This document shows positions 1 through 10,783 of a stretch of DNA of 64,000 bases, in pieces. Each line of letters opens with the position of its first letter. Position 1 is the first letter of the stretch. Location of the stretch: contig ONZQ02000005.1 in assembly GCA_900312665.1 (NCBI GenBank), forward strand, positions 1,281,077-1,345,076, given 5' to 3'. Under the pieces are notes generated by a model. It was not told the DNA's origin. It searched no databases and worked only from the letters and a program-made list of their open reading frames with translations. This DNA comes from Cephalotrichum gorgonifer. Taxonomy: Eukaryota; Ascomycota; Sordariomycetes; Microascales; Microascaceae. The translations under genes and the position numbers were made by a program.

Positions 1-399
1 TCCGTGACCTTGGATATGTTAGTTGAGAGCCTTATTTAGGAGAGCCGGGGTAGTAGGACATACGTTGGTGTTGTGCGCGAGCTTCCCGGTCAAGATCGAG
101 ACCCGGGCTGGACAGCAGATTGCCGTAGTGCAAAAGTGCTTCGTGAAGAGGGTCCCTTGGTCAATGAGGTGCTTGTTGATCAGAGGGACGTAGTCCAGGG
201 AGTTCATGTGCAAGTCCTGGTCGTCTGTCAGGATGAAGACGATGTTGGGTTTTCTCGAGTCGGCAGCGGGAGCATCATGTCCCAGCTGTCCCAGGGTGAT
301 TTGAGAAGCGGCGCCTTGCGCGCACGTGACTTGTGCCAGTGACAGCAAGGACGTGAGAAGCACGCCCCAGGAAGAGATTGGTTTCGATACGCCCGCCAT
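1..399 (-). CDS. Arylsulfatase (sulfatase family), 5' part only, cut by window edge
   Basis: Family S1 sulfatases hydrolyse sulfate esters with a formylglycine made from the Cys of a CxPxR motif. The motif is present as CCPAR at residues 95-99, and the metal-binding DDQD lies at 59-62 after KPNIVFIL. Residues 1-27 form a signal peptide, so a secreted enzyme that scavenges sulfate is likely. Exon 1 runs 399-64 and ends in HNTN. A 55-nt intron (63-9) has donor GTATGT, branch CTAAC and acceptor AAG. Exon 2 resumes at base 8 with V-T-D, which restores the family's usual HNTNVTD. Without splicing the frame stops at 19-21. The rest of the gene lies outside the window. Confidence 0.85.
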
Positions 400-2134
400 T
401 TTTTGACATGCAAGACTGGAACAATTGACGATGGAGAAAGCGGAATGCTCCTCCTGGGGTAAAGTCGACGAAATCTGGCGGGTATGATTATGTATTCATG
501 ATGCGACTAATCCAAGCTATTAAACGTGAACGCTGCGAGCGTGATGTGTCGTGCTTGTGCTACTGCGCCCCGCCGAACACGGCACGAATGAGCCGGTCTT
601 GTTTCTCGGCGTTGACGTGGACGGGGTCCTGGTGAACCCCGTGTGGGGGTCTCCAATCTACTTGCATATGTGCTTCCCAAAATGGATAATGGGACGGAGC
701 CAGAGATGATGACGTGCTTGCAAGTTGCAACAACAGAAAGTAGGTCTGCAGGCGGAAGGCGGGTCTTGGAGATTGAATCATCTCAGGCCCGTGGATTAAT
801 CCACTGTCGCAAAACTTTGCAGGCGCAGGTCTGGTGCTGGAACTATCAGTATCCAGCATTTGGATGTCATGTTTCGTAAGTTCTTTAGATCCTTGTACGT
901 TCCCCGCTTGCCTGCACCTATCAGGGTGGTAGTTGGGTAAGACGCCATAACACTGGCAAGTATCATCATCAGATTATCAACCAACCAGCGTTGACTGTTT
1001 TTTTTGGTTGTTTTTGGTCCCTCAGTGATGGCACCAGTGGGGGGTTTAGACGTAACTAACACTTCCCATGAAACTACTGCCGCTAGCGTGCCGGTTGTAA
1101 CAGCAGTCGGCTGAGGCATCGCATGTTCCTTGGCGAGCTTTAACCTTCAAGACTCAAGATCCTTACCCCAGTGGTCTAGAGCCTACCCCATCTCGCCTTT
1201 TCTAGCCTCTGAGGTACCAGTAGTAGAACGTAGAAATGTTTAGGTGGCCTGTTACGGCAGATGACCCAAAGGCGTGCAGCGGTTGATCTATTTTTGAGCG
1301 CACATATGAGTAACGATGGCGCGTTGCTCATGCTCATATTTTTTTTTACCTTGGTGATACCTGCGTTTATCGAACTTGGCCGCGTTTTCGGACCTTCCGA
1401 TTGGCACAGAGGGGATGGAAGCTAGAGGGCGTGTTGCGATACACTTCGCTGTCTCGCCTACCAGATCTCAACAGCCCCACGAGTATTTTGATTACCCTGC
1501 AGGTCCCCCCGAGTTCGCCAGATATCCCCCCGGATGACGCCATCGGCCTAGAACGGAAATCGCCCCTTGGCAATCCTAATCCGGAGACTTGTATCACCCG
1601 GTAGGGTTGAATGAGTGGAGATCCCACCTGGCCATGAGAGGGATGAGAGGGGTAGGGGGACTCTCCCACGAGCTGACATGCAACTTCTCTACAATTCTTG
1701 TCGATATGCCCCATGCCGTCGAGAATGTCGTTATTTCGACGTAGAATACGTGCCGGGGCTATCAGATGTGAACGGCCCGATCTCCTTCACTATGTTGTCT
1801 AGCTAGGTAGGATTTCGTATTCGTATTGGTCTTAGTTGTCCTAGTAGTCTGCCATGAAACCACGTAGAGGAGAACTCCGTCTTCGGCACCCCGGCTGCAT
1901 ACTTGCATACTTTTGGAAAGTTGTTCTCTCCAGGGCAGATTATAACTCGGCTCTCCGACGTCCTTTGTACCAATGATCTTCTCTTAAAGTCGACGAAGCT
2001 TGGCAGCTATAACGGAAGTATCCGGATTTCTATCTCACTACCTGTCATTACTCTTCACCCACTCTTTCACTCCGTGGAACCGACTTGGGTTACTTCACGT
2101 TATACCCAGGGGTTCCTGGTGTGAGCTCGGCGCC
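400..2134. other. Intergenic, no gene recognised
   Basis: This stretch separates the divergent arylsulfatase and MFS genes, so it must hold both promoters. Short open frames occur on both strands (for example 796-1119 minus), but none has a recognisable domain, signal peptide or convincing splice sites. Confidence 0.6.
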
Positions 2135-4556
2135 ATGACGACCGTAATAACATCGATCAAGTACTCGGATGGCAGCTCGGACTCTGATATCAAGACCAAA
2201 GGTGGCTCCTCTATTCCACCATTGGGCGAGCCGTTTCACGATACGAAAAAGTACTTCTGGCAGAAGGCAAAGGATCATGACCTAGATGCTATCGCGACAC
2301 AGGTACATCAACTTCAAACTACACTTCGGGTTGCGGATGCCCTGCTAACCTGAATACAGCCGAGTGTATATGATGATCCAGTTGTCTCGGAGAAATACAA
2401 GCCTCGTAGTGACTGGTATGCTTACTCCTGGTTTTTTTCACCGGATACCTCTAATCTAATAGCACAATAGGGAGAACCTTCACCGGTTCAACCCTTTGGC
2501 ACGATGGACATGGCGAGAAGAAAAGGCACTTGTTAGGAAGATCGACAAAAGAATCATGATATGGACATGTATCATGTTCATGGGCCTGGAGATCGACCGC
2601 GCGAACATTTCGCAGGCCGTCTCGGATAATATGCTGGACGACCTGGGTCTCACCACAATGGGTATGACAGTGTTTTGACACCTCCGGAATCTCTATAATA
2701 AAAAAAAGGCTAACTTAGACGGTCTGGGACTAGATTTCAACCTTGGCATTACCGTCTTTGCTGTTTCGTTCCTCGCTGCAGAACTGCCGTCTCAGTTGGT
2801 CTCAAAATGGGTAGGCCCTGACCGTTGGGTTCCAGCTCAGCTTACTTTGTGGTCTATCATCGCCCTTTGCCAGTTCAAGCTATCTGGGAGAACATCGTTT
2901 CTGGCAACTCGGGCGTTGTTGGGGATTATGCAAGGAGGTTTTATTCCTGATGTGAGTTGGCAGGCGCAATCCGCCTTTCCATGAATGAAGTGGAATCAAC
3001 TCGGCACACATGCTAACGGTCAATACAGATTGTTTTGTACCTCTCATACTTTTATACCCATGCAGAGATGACTCTCCGCCTGGGCTGTTTCTTCCTGGCT
3101 ATGACTTCTTCAGATATCCTTGCCGCCCTGCTCGGTGCCGGGCTTCTTCGGATGCGCGGGGTTCTTGGATATGCCGGGTGGAGGTGGATGTTCCTTATAG
3201 AAGTACGTTGCTCTACTTGCTTTCCCTGGCAATCCTTTTAGGTTAATCGACCTTGAGAGAGAGCTTGGGATGCTGACATATTTTAGGGGCTCCTTACCCT
3301 TGTCATAGGTCTCTGCTCATTCATCCTGATGCCTGCAAGTCCGACGGAGACGGCGGGGAATCTACGTGGAAAGAAGGGGTGGTTTACTGAACGGTTCGTA
3401 CATCCATTCTATAGCAACGGATGGCATTTATCATGAACGGCCTCTAACTGGCGGTGAAGAGAGGAGGAGATTATGGTGAACAGGGTGATTCGCGATGAGT
3501 AAGTCCACCCGTCCCACTTGTCCCCTGCTATTGTCACCAGCTCCTGGGGTGGGATGGATGCACTTCTAAATTCTAAGCTAACATCTACAAAGTCCGACGA
3601 AAGGTACCATGCACAACCGGCAGCCTATCACTCCCCGGCTATTGTTGAAGAGTATACTCGATTATGACCTCTGGTATGTAGATTGCTCTTCGTACTATTC
3701 GTTTCCTTGAAACTGTACACTGATATGATGACCAGGCCGATGTATCTAATCGGCATGACGTACCTTGTACCGGTGATGCCTCCCGGACGGTATTTGACAC
3801 TTTCCCTGAGAGGGCTTGGATTTAGCACCTTTGAGACAAATCTCCTCTCCATTCCGAATCAAATTCTCGGCAGTAGGCTACCTCCCCTTATTGGACATAG
3901 GGTTATGGCGATAGCTAATCTTTTATCTCCCTCTCAGTGTGTTCGCTGGTATTATTCGTGTGGTGTGCCGAGAGGTACAAGCAGCTCCTCATGTGGGCTG
4001 CTTTGGCACAGGTCTGGATTCTCCCGTTCCTGATCTGGCTCCGCGCTGGCTACGACGTTGAGACGTCGAAGTGGACGACTTGGGTGCTTCTAACACTTCT
4101 GCTGTCAAAGCCCATGCGTAAGTTTCGACTGGCTCCATCTTCTCATTTTCCCACTTGATTGAGTTTATGGTGGTAAGAATAAGGTTTGACCTCCGAGCTA
4201 ATTAATGTATAGTGCAACCACTTCAAATGAGCATCGTGTCTCGAAACTCCAACGGTGTACGCCTACGTACCGTTTCTGCCGCTCTATACAACATGTTTGT
4301 GCAGCTCAGCCAGGTTATCGGTGCAAACATTTACACGCTGGAGGATGCCCCACTTTACCGCAAGGGAAATTCAGCACTTATCGGCCTCGTTTGCTGGAAT
4401 CTGCTTTTATATGCTTTTGCAAAGGCATATTATGAGTTGAAAAACAGGTCAAGGGACAAGAAGTGGAAGGCAATGTCGAGTGAGGAGCAGCTGGATTATA
4501 TTGAGAAGAATCCGGATCTTGGGAACAAGAGGCTCGACTTCCGGTTTGCTACGTAA
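2135..4556 (+). CDS. MFS transporter, allantoate permease (Dal5/ACS) family
   Basis: This is a plasma-membrane symporter for an organic anion or vitamin; the substrate cannot be read from sequence. Eleven exons: 2135-2302, 2360-2415, 2471-2661, 2734-2951, 3029-3202, 3287-3393, 3460-3498, 3593-3673, 3736-3872, 3938-4117 and 4213-4556. They join in frame to 564 aa. Family marks are the cytosolic WTWREEKALVRKIDKRIM before the first membrane segment, DDLGLTTMDFNLG, RALLGIMQGGF, GWFTEREEEIMVNRVIRDDPTKG in the central loop, and the C-terminal GNKRLDFRFAT. All junctions use GT-AG, mostly with CTAAC-like branch sites. Exon 7 is only 39 nt. Length is normal for the family. The start at 2135 is the first in-frame ATG of the coding block. 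Confidence 0.88.
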
Positions 4557-5877
4557 GGGGAGGTGGGCGACCGGTTGTGTTAGGGGCTAGCTTGCACCCT
4601 CTGCTCTGGAATGCGTAACTTGTTAGGGATATAGGCTGTGATATGCCGTTAGTTTCTATATCCTGATGGGCTAAGGTCGGGTACCTCGTTATGGACATGT
4701 ATCTAGTTGAACTTCGCCATCATGACTGACTATATAAAATCACCTGTGGGATCATCTGCATATCTGTACTGGACATCGTGGCCTTTCTCAAAAGCTTCTA
4801 GTTCTTGGGCTGCGATTGTGGAACTAAAGTCGCAAGTCGACGTCTCCCATATATAACATACTTCCGGGTACTCACAAAGGTAATGTTTGATTCGGTTTAT
4901 TGAGCCTATGACCATCTCGGGCGAGGGTAACAACACATGCACATACACGATGCCGACTGAAACAATCAGTATCATTATGCGACCAAAGCAGACTGAAGGT
5001 ACTTGTGCAGACTAGAGTCAAGGTAAGTAACGTACATATCCGTCAGCCCAACCCTTAAACACGAAAATAGGAGAGAGAAGATCGGTTGCTTCATGATACC
5101 CCTTACCATGGTGATAGCTCGGAGCAATACTGCACATATAACGATGATAAGCTGCACGGCAAGATTGTAGCTACCTACCTCGGCATGGAAACAATCTTGT
5201 GCCCAGACGACTCAACTGCCACCCACGACTGGAATCCAAGACGGCGCTCCCACTGAATCACCACTTGCTATCCAACGCACGGCCCTCCTCACGGCAGCCC
5301 AGAGCTAGACGAGCTCCTCAATATTTTTGGGACAGTCGAACCGCAGTTTGCTGCCGTCCGCCGACCAGGCGCGAGAGCTGATGACAGTGTCTCCGTCGGC
5401 TATGCTATTTCCGGCTCTGGTCAACGACTTCCCGTTAGCAATAAACACTACACGGTCTATGTTTATAGCCTTATGAGATGAGGAGCTTTCCTTCCAGTAG
5501 CTGTTGGCTCGTTTTACTGTTCGTCATTGCTGGACGTGGAAGTGGGGCTGTTCTTGGGAGGGAAGGGGTCAAGGGACAATTGTTGGGGGTGTTACATTTA
5601 TATTGGGTAGGTGAAATCCCAAATCCTTCGACCTGGACACTGGCAGTAATGTATGCCAACTTAGACTACCAAAGTCACCCATCTAGCAGGCTGTTGCACA
5701 GTTCACTGTCCTTCTGTAGGGCATACCAAAATCTGTCATTTGTATTAGGTCTATCCTACAGTCTCCTAATAACACTGGCAGCTCAAGACTATGTTCTTCG
5801 GTACTCCTCCCCACCCTTTTCCCGGTCCCCGTTCATAACCCATCGCCGCACAAATAAACTGCGTGCGTTCGGGTCAT
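4557..5877. other. Intergenic, possible decayed coding scrap
   Basis: No intact gene is seen between these convergent genes. Around 5310-5480 the plus strand has a short open frame that reads protein-like (DELLNIFGTVEPQFAAVR) and ends at TGA near 5480. It has no start or recognisable domain and may be a gene remnant or chance. Confidence 0.4.
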
Positions 5878-6648
5878 CTACCACGGAATATCACTTCCAT
5901 CGTAGTCCTTAAACTTACCACCAATTTCTGGACGGGTGGCAGTGTCGACTAGCTTGAGAAGACCCGTGACACTTGTCTGGACGGTAATAGCTCCGTAGGC
6001 GGCGAGGTCTGCACCGGCAGGGATTACTCCGGCAGCCATGTCTGTGGCGACTAGCCCGGGGTGTACGACGAAGGTAGTAAGCCAGGGCTCCTCGAAGTGT
6101 ACGCGGGCAATCAGCCAGTTGAGGGCCGTCTTGCTGGCGCCGTAGGGGCTCAACTTGGGAGGGAAGCGTGCAGAGAGGATCTCCTGGCTGGCGATGCTGC
6201 CGATTCTGGTAGAGATGGGGACAAAGATGGGGTTTCCGGTCTTGCTAGCCTTGAGAAGGGGCCTGACCGCCTGGAAGAGGTTCACAGGGCCAATAGTGTT
6301 GGTGTTGAAGTGTTCGCGGAGGCTCTCAGGGGTGGTGTTGGCGACGGTGGTGCCGTCCTTGGAAATTCCGGCGCTGGCGATGACTACGTCAAGTGAGGTG
6401 ATGCCGTGCTCCTTCTGGAGCTCGGAAACTAGCGTCGCGGCGCTGCTGTCGACATCGGCCTCGAACTTGGCGACAATGAGCTTGGAGCCCTCGGCCTTGG
6501 GGAGGTTATTGAGGTCGTTGGCTGACTTCGAAGGATCTCGGACTGTCGCGATGACAGTGACGCCGGGCCTGAGGAGGAGCTTCTCGGTGAAGCCCTTACC
6601 AATGCCACGGTTGCCGCCCGTGACGAGGAAAGTCTTCGGGGATGACAT
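5878..6648 (-). CDS. Short-chain dehydrogenase/reductase, norsolorinate ketoreductase-like
   Basis: Classical SDR of 256 aa on a single exon, an NAD(P)H-dependent oxidoreductase. The nucleotide-binding glycine motif TGGNRGIG is at residues 10-17, and ASAG at 91-94 replaces the usual NNAG. The active-site YxxxK is Y169-K173 in SPYGASK, with a serine near 147-151, and HPGLVATDM follows at 196-204. The overall pattern, including a C-terminal D-x-P-W, resembles fungal Nor-1 (AflD)-like and C-factor-like SDRs. No polyketide synthase is nearby, so a role in a toxin pathway is not supported and the substrate is unknown. The ATG at 6648 is the only sensible start because it directly precedes the Rossmann strand. 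Confidence 0.85.
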   Translation of the reverse strand: MSSPKTFLVTGGNRGIGKGFTEKLLLRPGVTVIATVRDPSKSANDLNNLPKAEGSKLIVAKFEADVDSSAATLVSELQKEHGITSLDVVIASAGISKDGTTVANTTPESLREHFNTNTIGPVNLFQAVRPLLKASKTGNPIFVPISTRIGSIASQEILSARFPPKLSPYGASKTALNWLIARVHFEEPWLTTFVVHPGLVATDMAAGVIPAGADLAAYGAITVQTSVTGLLKLVDTATRPEIGGKFKDYDGSDIPW

Positions 6649-8213
6649 GGTGCCTTAGCTAGGGGTATGACTTGGAACGAGGAATCCGTGTAGCGCGTGA
6701 AAGCTGTGAGCGAAGCTGGTGAAGAGTCTGAATGAAGTTACGAAGTGAGGTTGTCTGTCTGGAAAAGAAAGGCACTTCACGGCATCCTGCCATTTTATAC
6801 TCGCGGGACAAGAACAGTGATTTGAAATCGCGATTTCCATGATTCTAGAATCACCATGTTCATGATACGTCTCGACCTCGGCTACGCGAACTAACAACTG
6901 TGCTCCAAACTTAGAAATCAAGTCGGGTAGGGGCGTCGAGGCCACGTAGGTAGAATGGCATAAACCTTATTTGACACCCTGAGTTCGAGCAAGGGAGAGA
7001 GTTTGTCATCGTGGCGAAATAGCACAAAGATGAGCGATTATGGCGCTGGGCATTTGACTCGGGACTGGGGACCTATCACGGGCCATATACCTGACACCAT
7101 ATGTAGCGCACGGTATGTGCGACCGAAGCTTGCCACTGCTCGGTGCCTTGACCATCTTCCGTTCCCGTCGGAGGCATGATTTTCTAGTTCAGTCGGGGCG
7201 ATGATGCTCCGGTACGGTTCGGATGATGAGTGATCAGGGCGCTCTACATTAGGTTTGTGCCGAGGTAAAAGGCGCATCTAGGCTGTAAACGAAGACGCGG
7301 CCGATTTAGTATATCTGATTGCTAAGCTTTCGGCAGAAGGCGAGCAATAGTTAGGATTTGTTCCAGGAGGCTCTAAATATGCACGATTTAGTCATCAGAT
7401 CTTCACCGTGAAATGGTGTGGAGCCTTAGTAATACATACACCAGTTCTCTTCTCTGGCCTGCCTGGCATTTCGTAACGAGGTCTACATACAACACTCCTC
7501 TGCCCGTGGACTGGTGCAGTATGGGGAGAGGTAAGTAGTAGCATGGGTTGCAAGAGTTTGGTAGGGGAATTCGAGTATACATTTCTTTGCCCGAGGTTGT
7601 TACTGACAGAACTTTTCCTCAACGACGCGACCTCGAGTCTCCTATAATATTAGTGGTATGCTTCTACCACATTGTTATTTATTTGTCCCAATTTAAACAA
7701 CATCCCCGGGCTATCAGCGGCGGAGCTTCCAGATAGAGTTGGTCACCTTTGTTGTCGGTTATTGTAACCGCTCTCCCAACTGGTGCCGGTGTAGCTAGGT
7801 CTGGGGAAACGGGACGCTCGGCTCCTACGGGGCCAGGAACTAATATTAGTCAAGACACCATGATCAAAAAGTACCCTAACAGACGCTAATGGGATTTGGG
7901 AAAGAATTTCTCACTCATATATCTATGGACGCCGCCCGTGAAATTCAAACGACCTAGCTTCTCATCATCGCCTTCCAGAATCTCGGGATTTTAGAAGAGG
8001 GGTGATGACTGTTTGACTGGTTCGCAGCTACTCGAGCTACGGAGTATTGCGTCTTAAGATTGAAATAACACGTGATTGATTTTGATTGTGAATTCTTCAT
8101 GTTATGCTTTAGGTCCCACTATCAACCAGCAATCGGGGTGGCGAGGCTAGTTTGTCACGAGATGGAGGAAAAAAAAAAGGCAACCTCCATCTAAATCGGC
8201 AAAACATAGTCAT
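6649..8213. other. Intergenic, nothing recognised except a Pol III-type T run
   Basis: No coding region can be supported. A run of A at about 8169-8178, read as T on the minus strand, lies about 36 nt past the 3' end of tRNA-Gly and could be its Pol III terminator. Confidence 0.5.
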
Positions 8214-8293
8214 TGCACTAGCCCGGAATTGAACCGGGGGCTGGTCGAAATCAAGCATGGCAACGACCAAGTTTACCACTAACCCACTAGTGC
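8214..8293 (-). tRNA. tRNA-Gly(GCC) with a 9-nt intron
   Basis: On the minus strand 80 nt fold as a cloverleaf. The acceptor GCACTAG pairs with CTAGTGC and leaves discriminator A. The D arm is GGTT/AACT around AGTGGTA. The anticodon stem GGTCG/CGACC encloses TTGCCA, and a 9-nt intron follows the base after the anticodon. The T arm is CCCGG-TTCAATT-CCGGG. The arm lengths sum exactly to 80 with a 4-nt variable loop. The anticodon GCC reads glycine GGC and GGU codons. Confidence 0.88.
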
Positions 8294-8459
8294 TTCGATG
8301 GATGTGTGGGGAGGCTTGGACCTATTTGGAGGCTCGTCTGAGATTTGGGCTTCACACTCTGTGGGGTGCCTGCACCATGTCTATAAATACGGATAACTGC
8401 GCGGTGGTTCAGGGAGGGTTCAGAGGGTTCACCCACCCCTTCCCCAAAGACGCCGGCCG

Positions 8460-9110
8460 ATGCTGGGTAACAGTTCCAGAGGAGGGGGAAAGGTTCTGGC
8501 GGTCACCAGCGCGCATGAAGGTATCGGCTACGCCGTCGTGGAGGCGACGGCGGAGACGGGCGCCGATGTTGAGATGCCGTACGTATAAATGGTGAGTGAT
8601 GTCGGTTGTGCAAATCGACTGGCTGGTATGGTGACCATGGATCCTAAGAGTTGATGTGGCCCTGAAGAAGGCTACGACGCTGGCGAAGGCGCATGGGGTG
8701 AAGGCCACCCCGTATAAGGTGGATAGTATGTTTCCGCAACGAGGATCATGTCTCAGGAGTGATATTGCCAACGAGAGCCGCAGTATCCATCCACGTCGAA
8801 CGCAATTTCAGGCGGTGATCGAAGAGGTCGTCAAAGATTTTGGGAAGATGTATGTCTTCATCGCCAACGCCGGCTAGCCTCTATCGTCCCAGCGAGAGCT
8901 AAGATTTATTGGAGGCTGATCCTTCGTAGGGATGGCGATCTTCAAGCCCATCCTAGATCAGACCCTGCCGGAGTACAAGAAGCACATGTCCGTGAATGGT
9001 AAGTTAGACCGGTATCGCTATCCGTCCTTCGAGCCGCTTATGATATTCACCTTACAGTCGACAGCGGTGTGCTGTGGGAAGTACGCCGGCAAGGTTATCG
9101 TAGACTTGGT
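8460..9110 (+). pseudogene. Decayed short-chain dehydrogenase (Sou2/L-xylulose reductase type)
   Basis: Fragments of one SDR appear in order but in different frames with stops between them. An ATG at 8460 opens a Rossmann start (KVLAVTSAHEGIGYAVVEA, then ETGADVE) that hits TAA near 8597. ALKKATTLAKAHGVKATPYKVD follows from about 8659. After a stretch resembling an intron (donor GTATGT near 8728, acceptor TTTCAG) comes AVIEEVVKDFGKMYVFIANAG and a stop. Then MAIFKPILDQTLPEYKKHMSVNG starts near 8932, and GKYAGKVI near 9078 is the last recognisable piece. YNVAK and the C-terminal half are absent. The order of motifs matches sorbose-reductase-like SDRs. The intact SDR just downstream is of the same broad type, so this may be a dead relative. 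Some breaks may be missed introns, but not all can be resolved. Confidence 0.65.
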
Positions 9111-9689
9111 ACATTTTTTGGTGCTCATCTTCATCGGCAAACCTCTCTCTGACCGATCTGAGAAAGGAACCCTTCAACCACGCATCAGGCGCGGCCCCAC
9201 AGGTTTCTTGCCGGCTACGGAGTGGAGTGCACAGAACTGTGGTGGGGAGAGCAGATCGGGCCACAGTGCTCCGTGTACCCCGCCCCCGGTATACTCCTCG
9301 GCTCATGGTCATCCGACGATTGCCGACTCGATAAAACAGTCTTGCCACCATAGGATAAGCCCCCACTTCTCACCGCTTGCCCACCCTCGGAACACAGTGA
9401 CCCTGGCGACTGTTGGTAGGCCCAGAAAGGGGCGCGCAACAAGTATACCACGCTAAGCATAGTACTGCTTCGCGACGACTTCTTAATACAAAGCCAGATT
9501 CGATGCGATCCCGTTCCCTACAAGTCCAAACAGCCAAAGGATCGCACAGCCCCTCCTATTCAAGTTTGCTTTTCACCCAACTCGACAACAAAAGTTCACC
9601 ATCATTCGCATCGCTAATAAAATTTCATATGCCCGGGCCTTGAAGGATAGAATAATCGTCAGGAACAACGGCCCCTCTGGAAGCCCAAA
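9111..9689. other. Intergenic between dead and intact SDR
   Basis: It must contain the promoter of the downstream SDR. The expected C-terminal half of the decayed SDR cannot be recognised here. Confidence 0.45.
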
Positions 9690-10592
9690 ATGGCGGACAT
9701 TACCGACCGGGCCGCCCTTACCGCTCGAGCCGTCCCCTTCATGACCCTCAGCGACGGAAGCCCAACATCCATGACACCGCCTCCGAACGTCCCTATTTCA
9801 ACCGATGCGGCATCGGGAGCTAAGCAAAGATTCACCGTCAGCGGCAATGCTATTGTGGCGGGAGGTGCTGGCACGCTCGGCCTACGATCCTGCAACGCGC
9901 TCCTCGAGCACGGGCTTAGCGGCCTCACGATCATGGATATAAATCCATCTGGCTCGCAAAAAGATATTGCCGCCCTTCAGTCCAAGTTCCCCGCCGCCAA
10001 GATCAGAACACTAGCAGTCGACGTGACGGACGAGGTGGCGGTAGATGCCGCCGTGGAGGAGGCGGCACGGGAGTTAGGCTCGGTTGACATTCTAGTGTCG
10101 TTTGTGGGCGTAGTGGGGTGCGTCGAGACGCTCCAGATGCCGGTCCCGCAATGGCGAAAAATTATCGACATCAACACCACGGGTGTGTTCATATGCGCGC
10201 AGGCTGTGGCCCGACGGATGGTGAAGCAAGGGACGGGCGGATCGATCACCTTCATATCCTCCATCTCAGCGCACCGCGTGAATTTCCCGCAGCCCCAGGC
10301 GGCGTACAATGTCAGCAAGGCCGCACTGCTGTCGCTGAAGAGCTGTCTCGCCGCGGAGTGGGCGCAGTACGGGATCCGCACGAACAGCGTCAGCCCGGGA
10401 TATATGGACACGACCCTTAACGAGGGAGACGGTATTGTCAAACATCGCGAGATATGGGCCTCGCGGAATCCAAGTGGGAGGATGGGGAGCCCGTCTGAGC
10501 TTACCGGCACCGTTGTATTGCTGGCGAGCGGCGCTGGCACGTACATAAATGGGACGGATATCGTGGTGGATGGGGGTGCAATTCTTTTCTGA
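9690..10592 (+). CDS. Short-chain dehydrogenase, polyol/ketose reductase type
   Basis: SDR of 300 aa on a single exon. An extra N-terminal segment of about 47 residues precedes the fold, as in fungal D-arabinitol and sorbose reductases. The cofactor loop is GGAGTLG at 58-64, and the acidic D83 after the second strand hints at NAD preference. The usual NNAG is replaced by SFVG near 137-140. The catalytic set is S191/S192, Y206 and K210 (YNVSK), followed by NSVSPGYMDT, and it ends with GTDIVVDGGAILF. Reduction or oxidation of a sugar alcohol is the family's common role; the actual substrate is not visible. The decayed SDR 580 bp upstream runs in the same direction. An antisense open frame at 9977-10654 is a shadow. 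Confidence 0.85.
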   Translation: MADITDRAALTARAVPFMTLSDGSPTSMTPPPNVPISTDAASGAKQRFTVSGNAIVAGGAGTLGLRSCNALLEHGLSGLTIMDINPSGSQKDIAALQSKFPAAKIRTLAVDVTDEVAVDAAVEEAARELGSVDILVSFVGVVGCVETLQMPVPQWRKIIDINTTGVFICAQAVARRMVKQGTGGSITFISSISAHRVNFPQPQAAYNVSKAALLSLKSCLAAEWAQYGIRTNSVSPGYMDTTLNEGDGIVKHREIWASRNPSGRMGSPSELTGTVVLLASGAGTYINGTDIVVDGGAILF

Positions 10593-10783
10593 AAGTGCGT
10601 TCCCAGGGCCTGCGGGGGGAGAGGAAGAGAGGTTCTCAGGTAGGGGGAGACCATATCAGGATTGGAAATCGAACAGTAACAGGGCTTCTACCAGTTTGGG
10701 AAGGTGCAGGCGTGCAGGATGGCAGATAACAGTTTTGTCACAAACAGACGCAGATAGAAAAGTTGGCACGCAACAGATCCCCC

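Noticed and set aside
560..1119. Overlapping minus-strand frames of 99 and 107 codons upstream of the arylsulfatase
   Set aside because: They overlap in different frames, have biased but non-conserved composition, and show no splice logic linking them to the sulfatase.
9977..10654. 225-codon minus-strand frame
   Set aside because: It lies antisense to the intact SDR, whose motifs are unambiguous.
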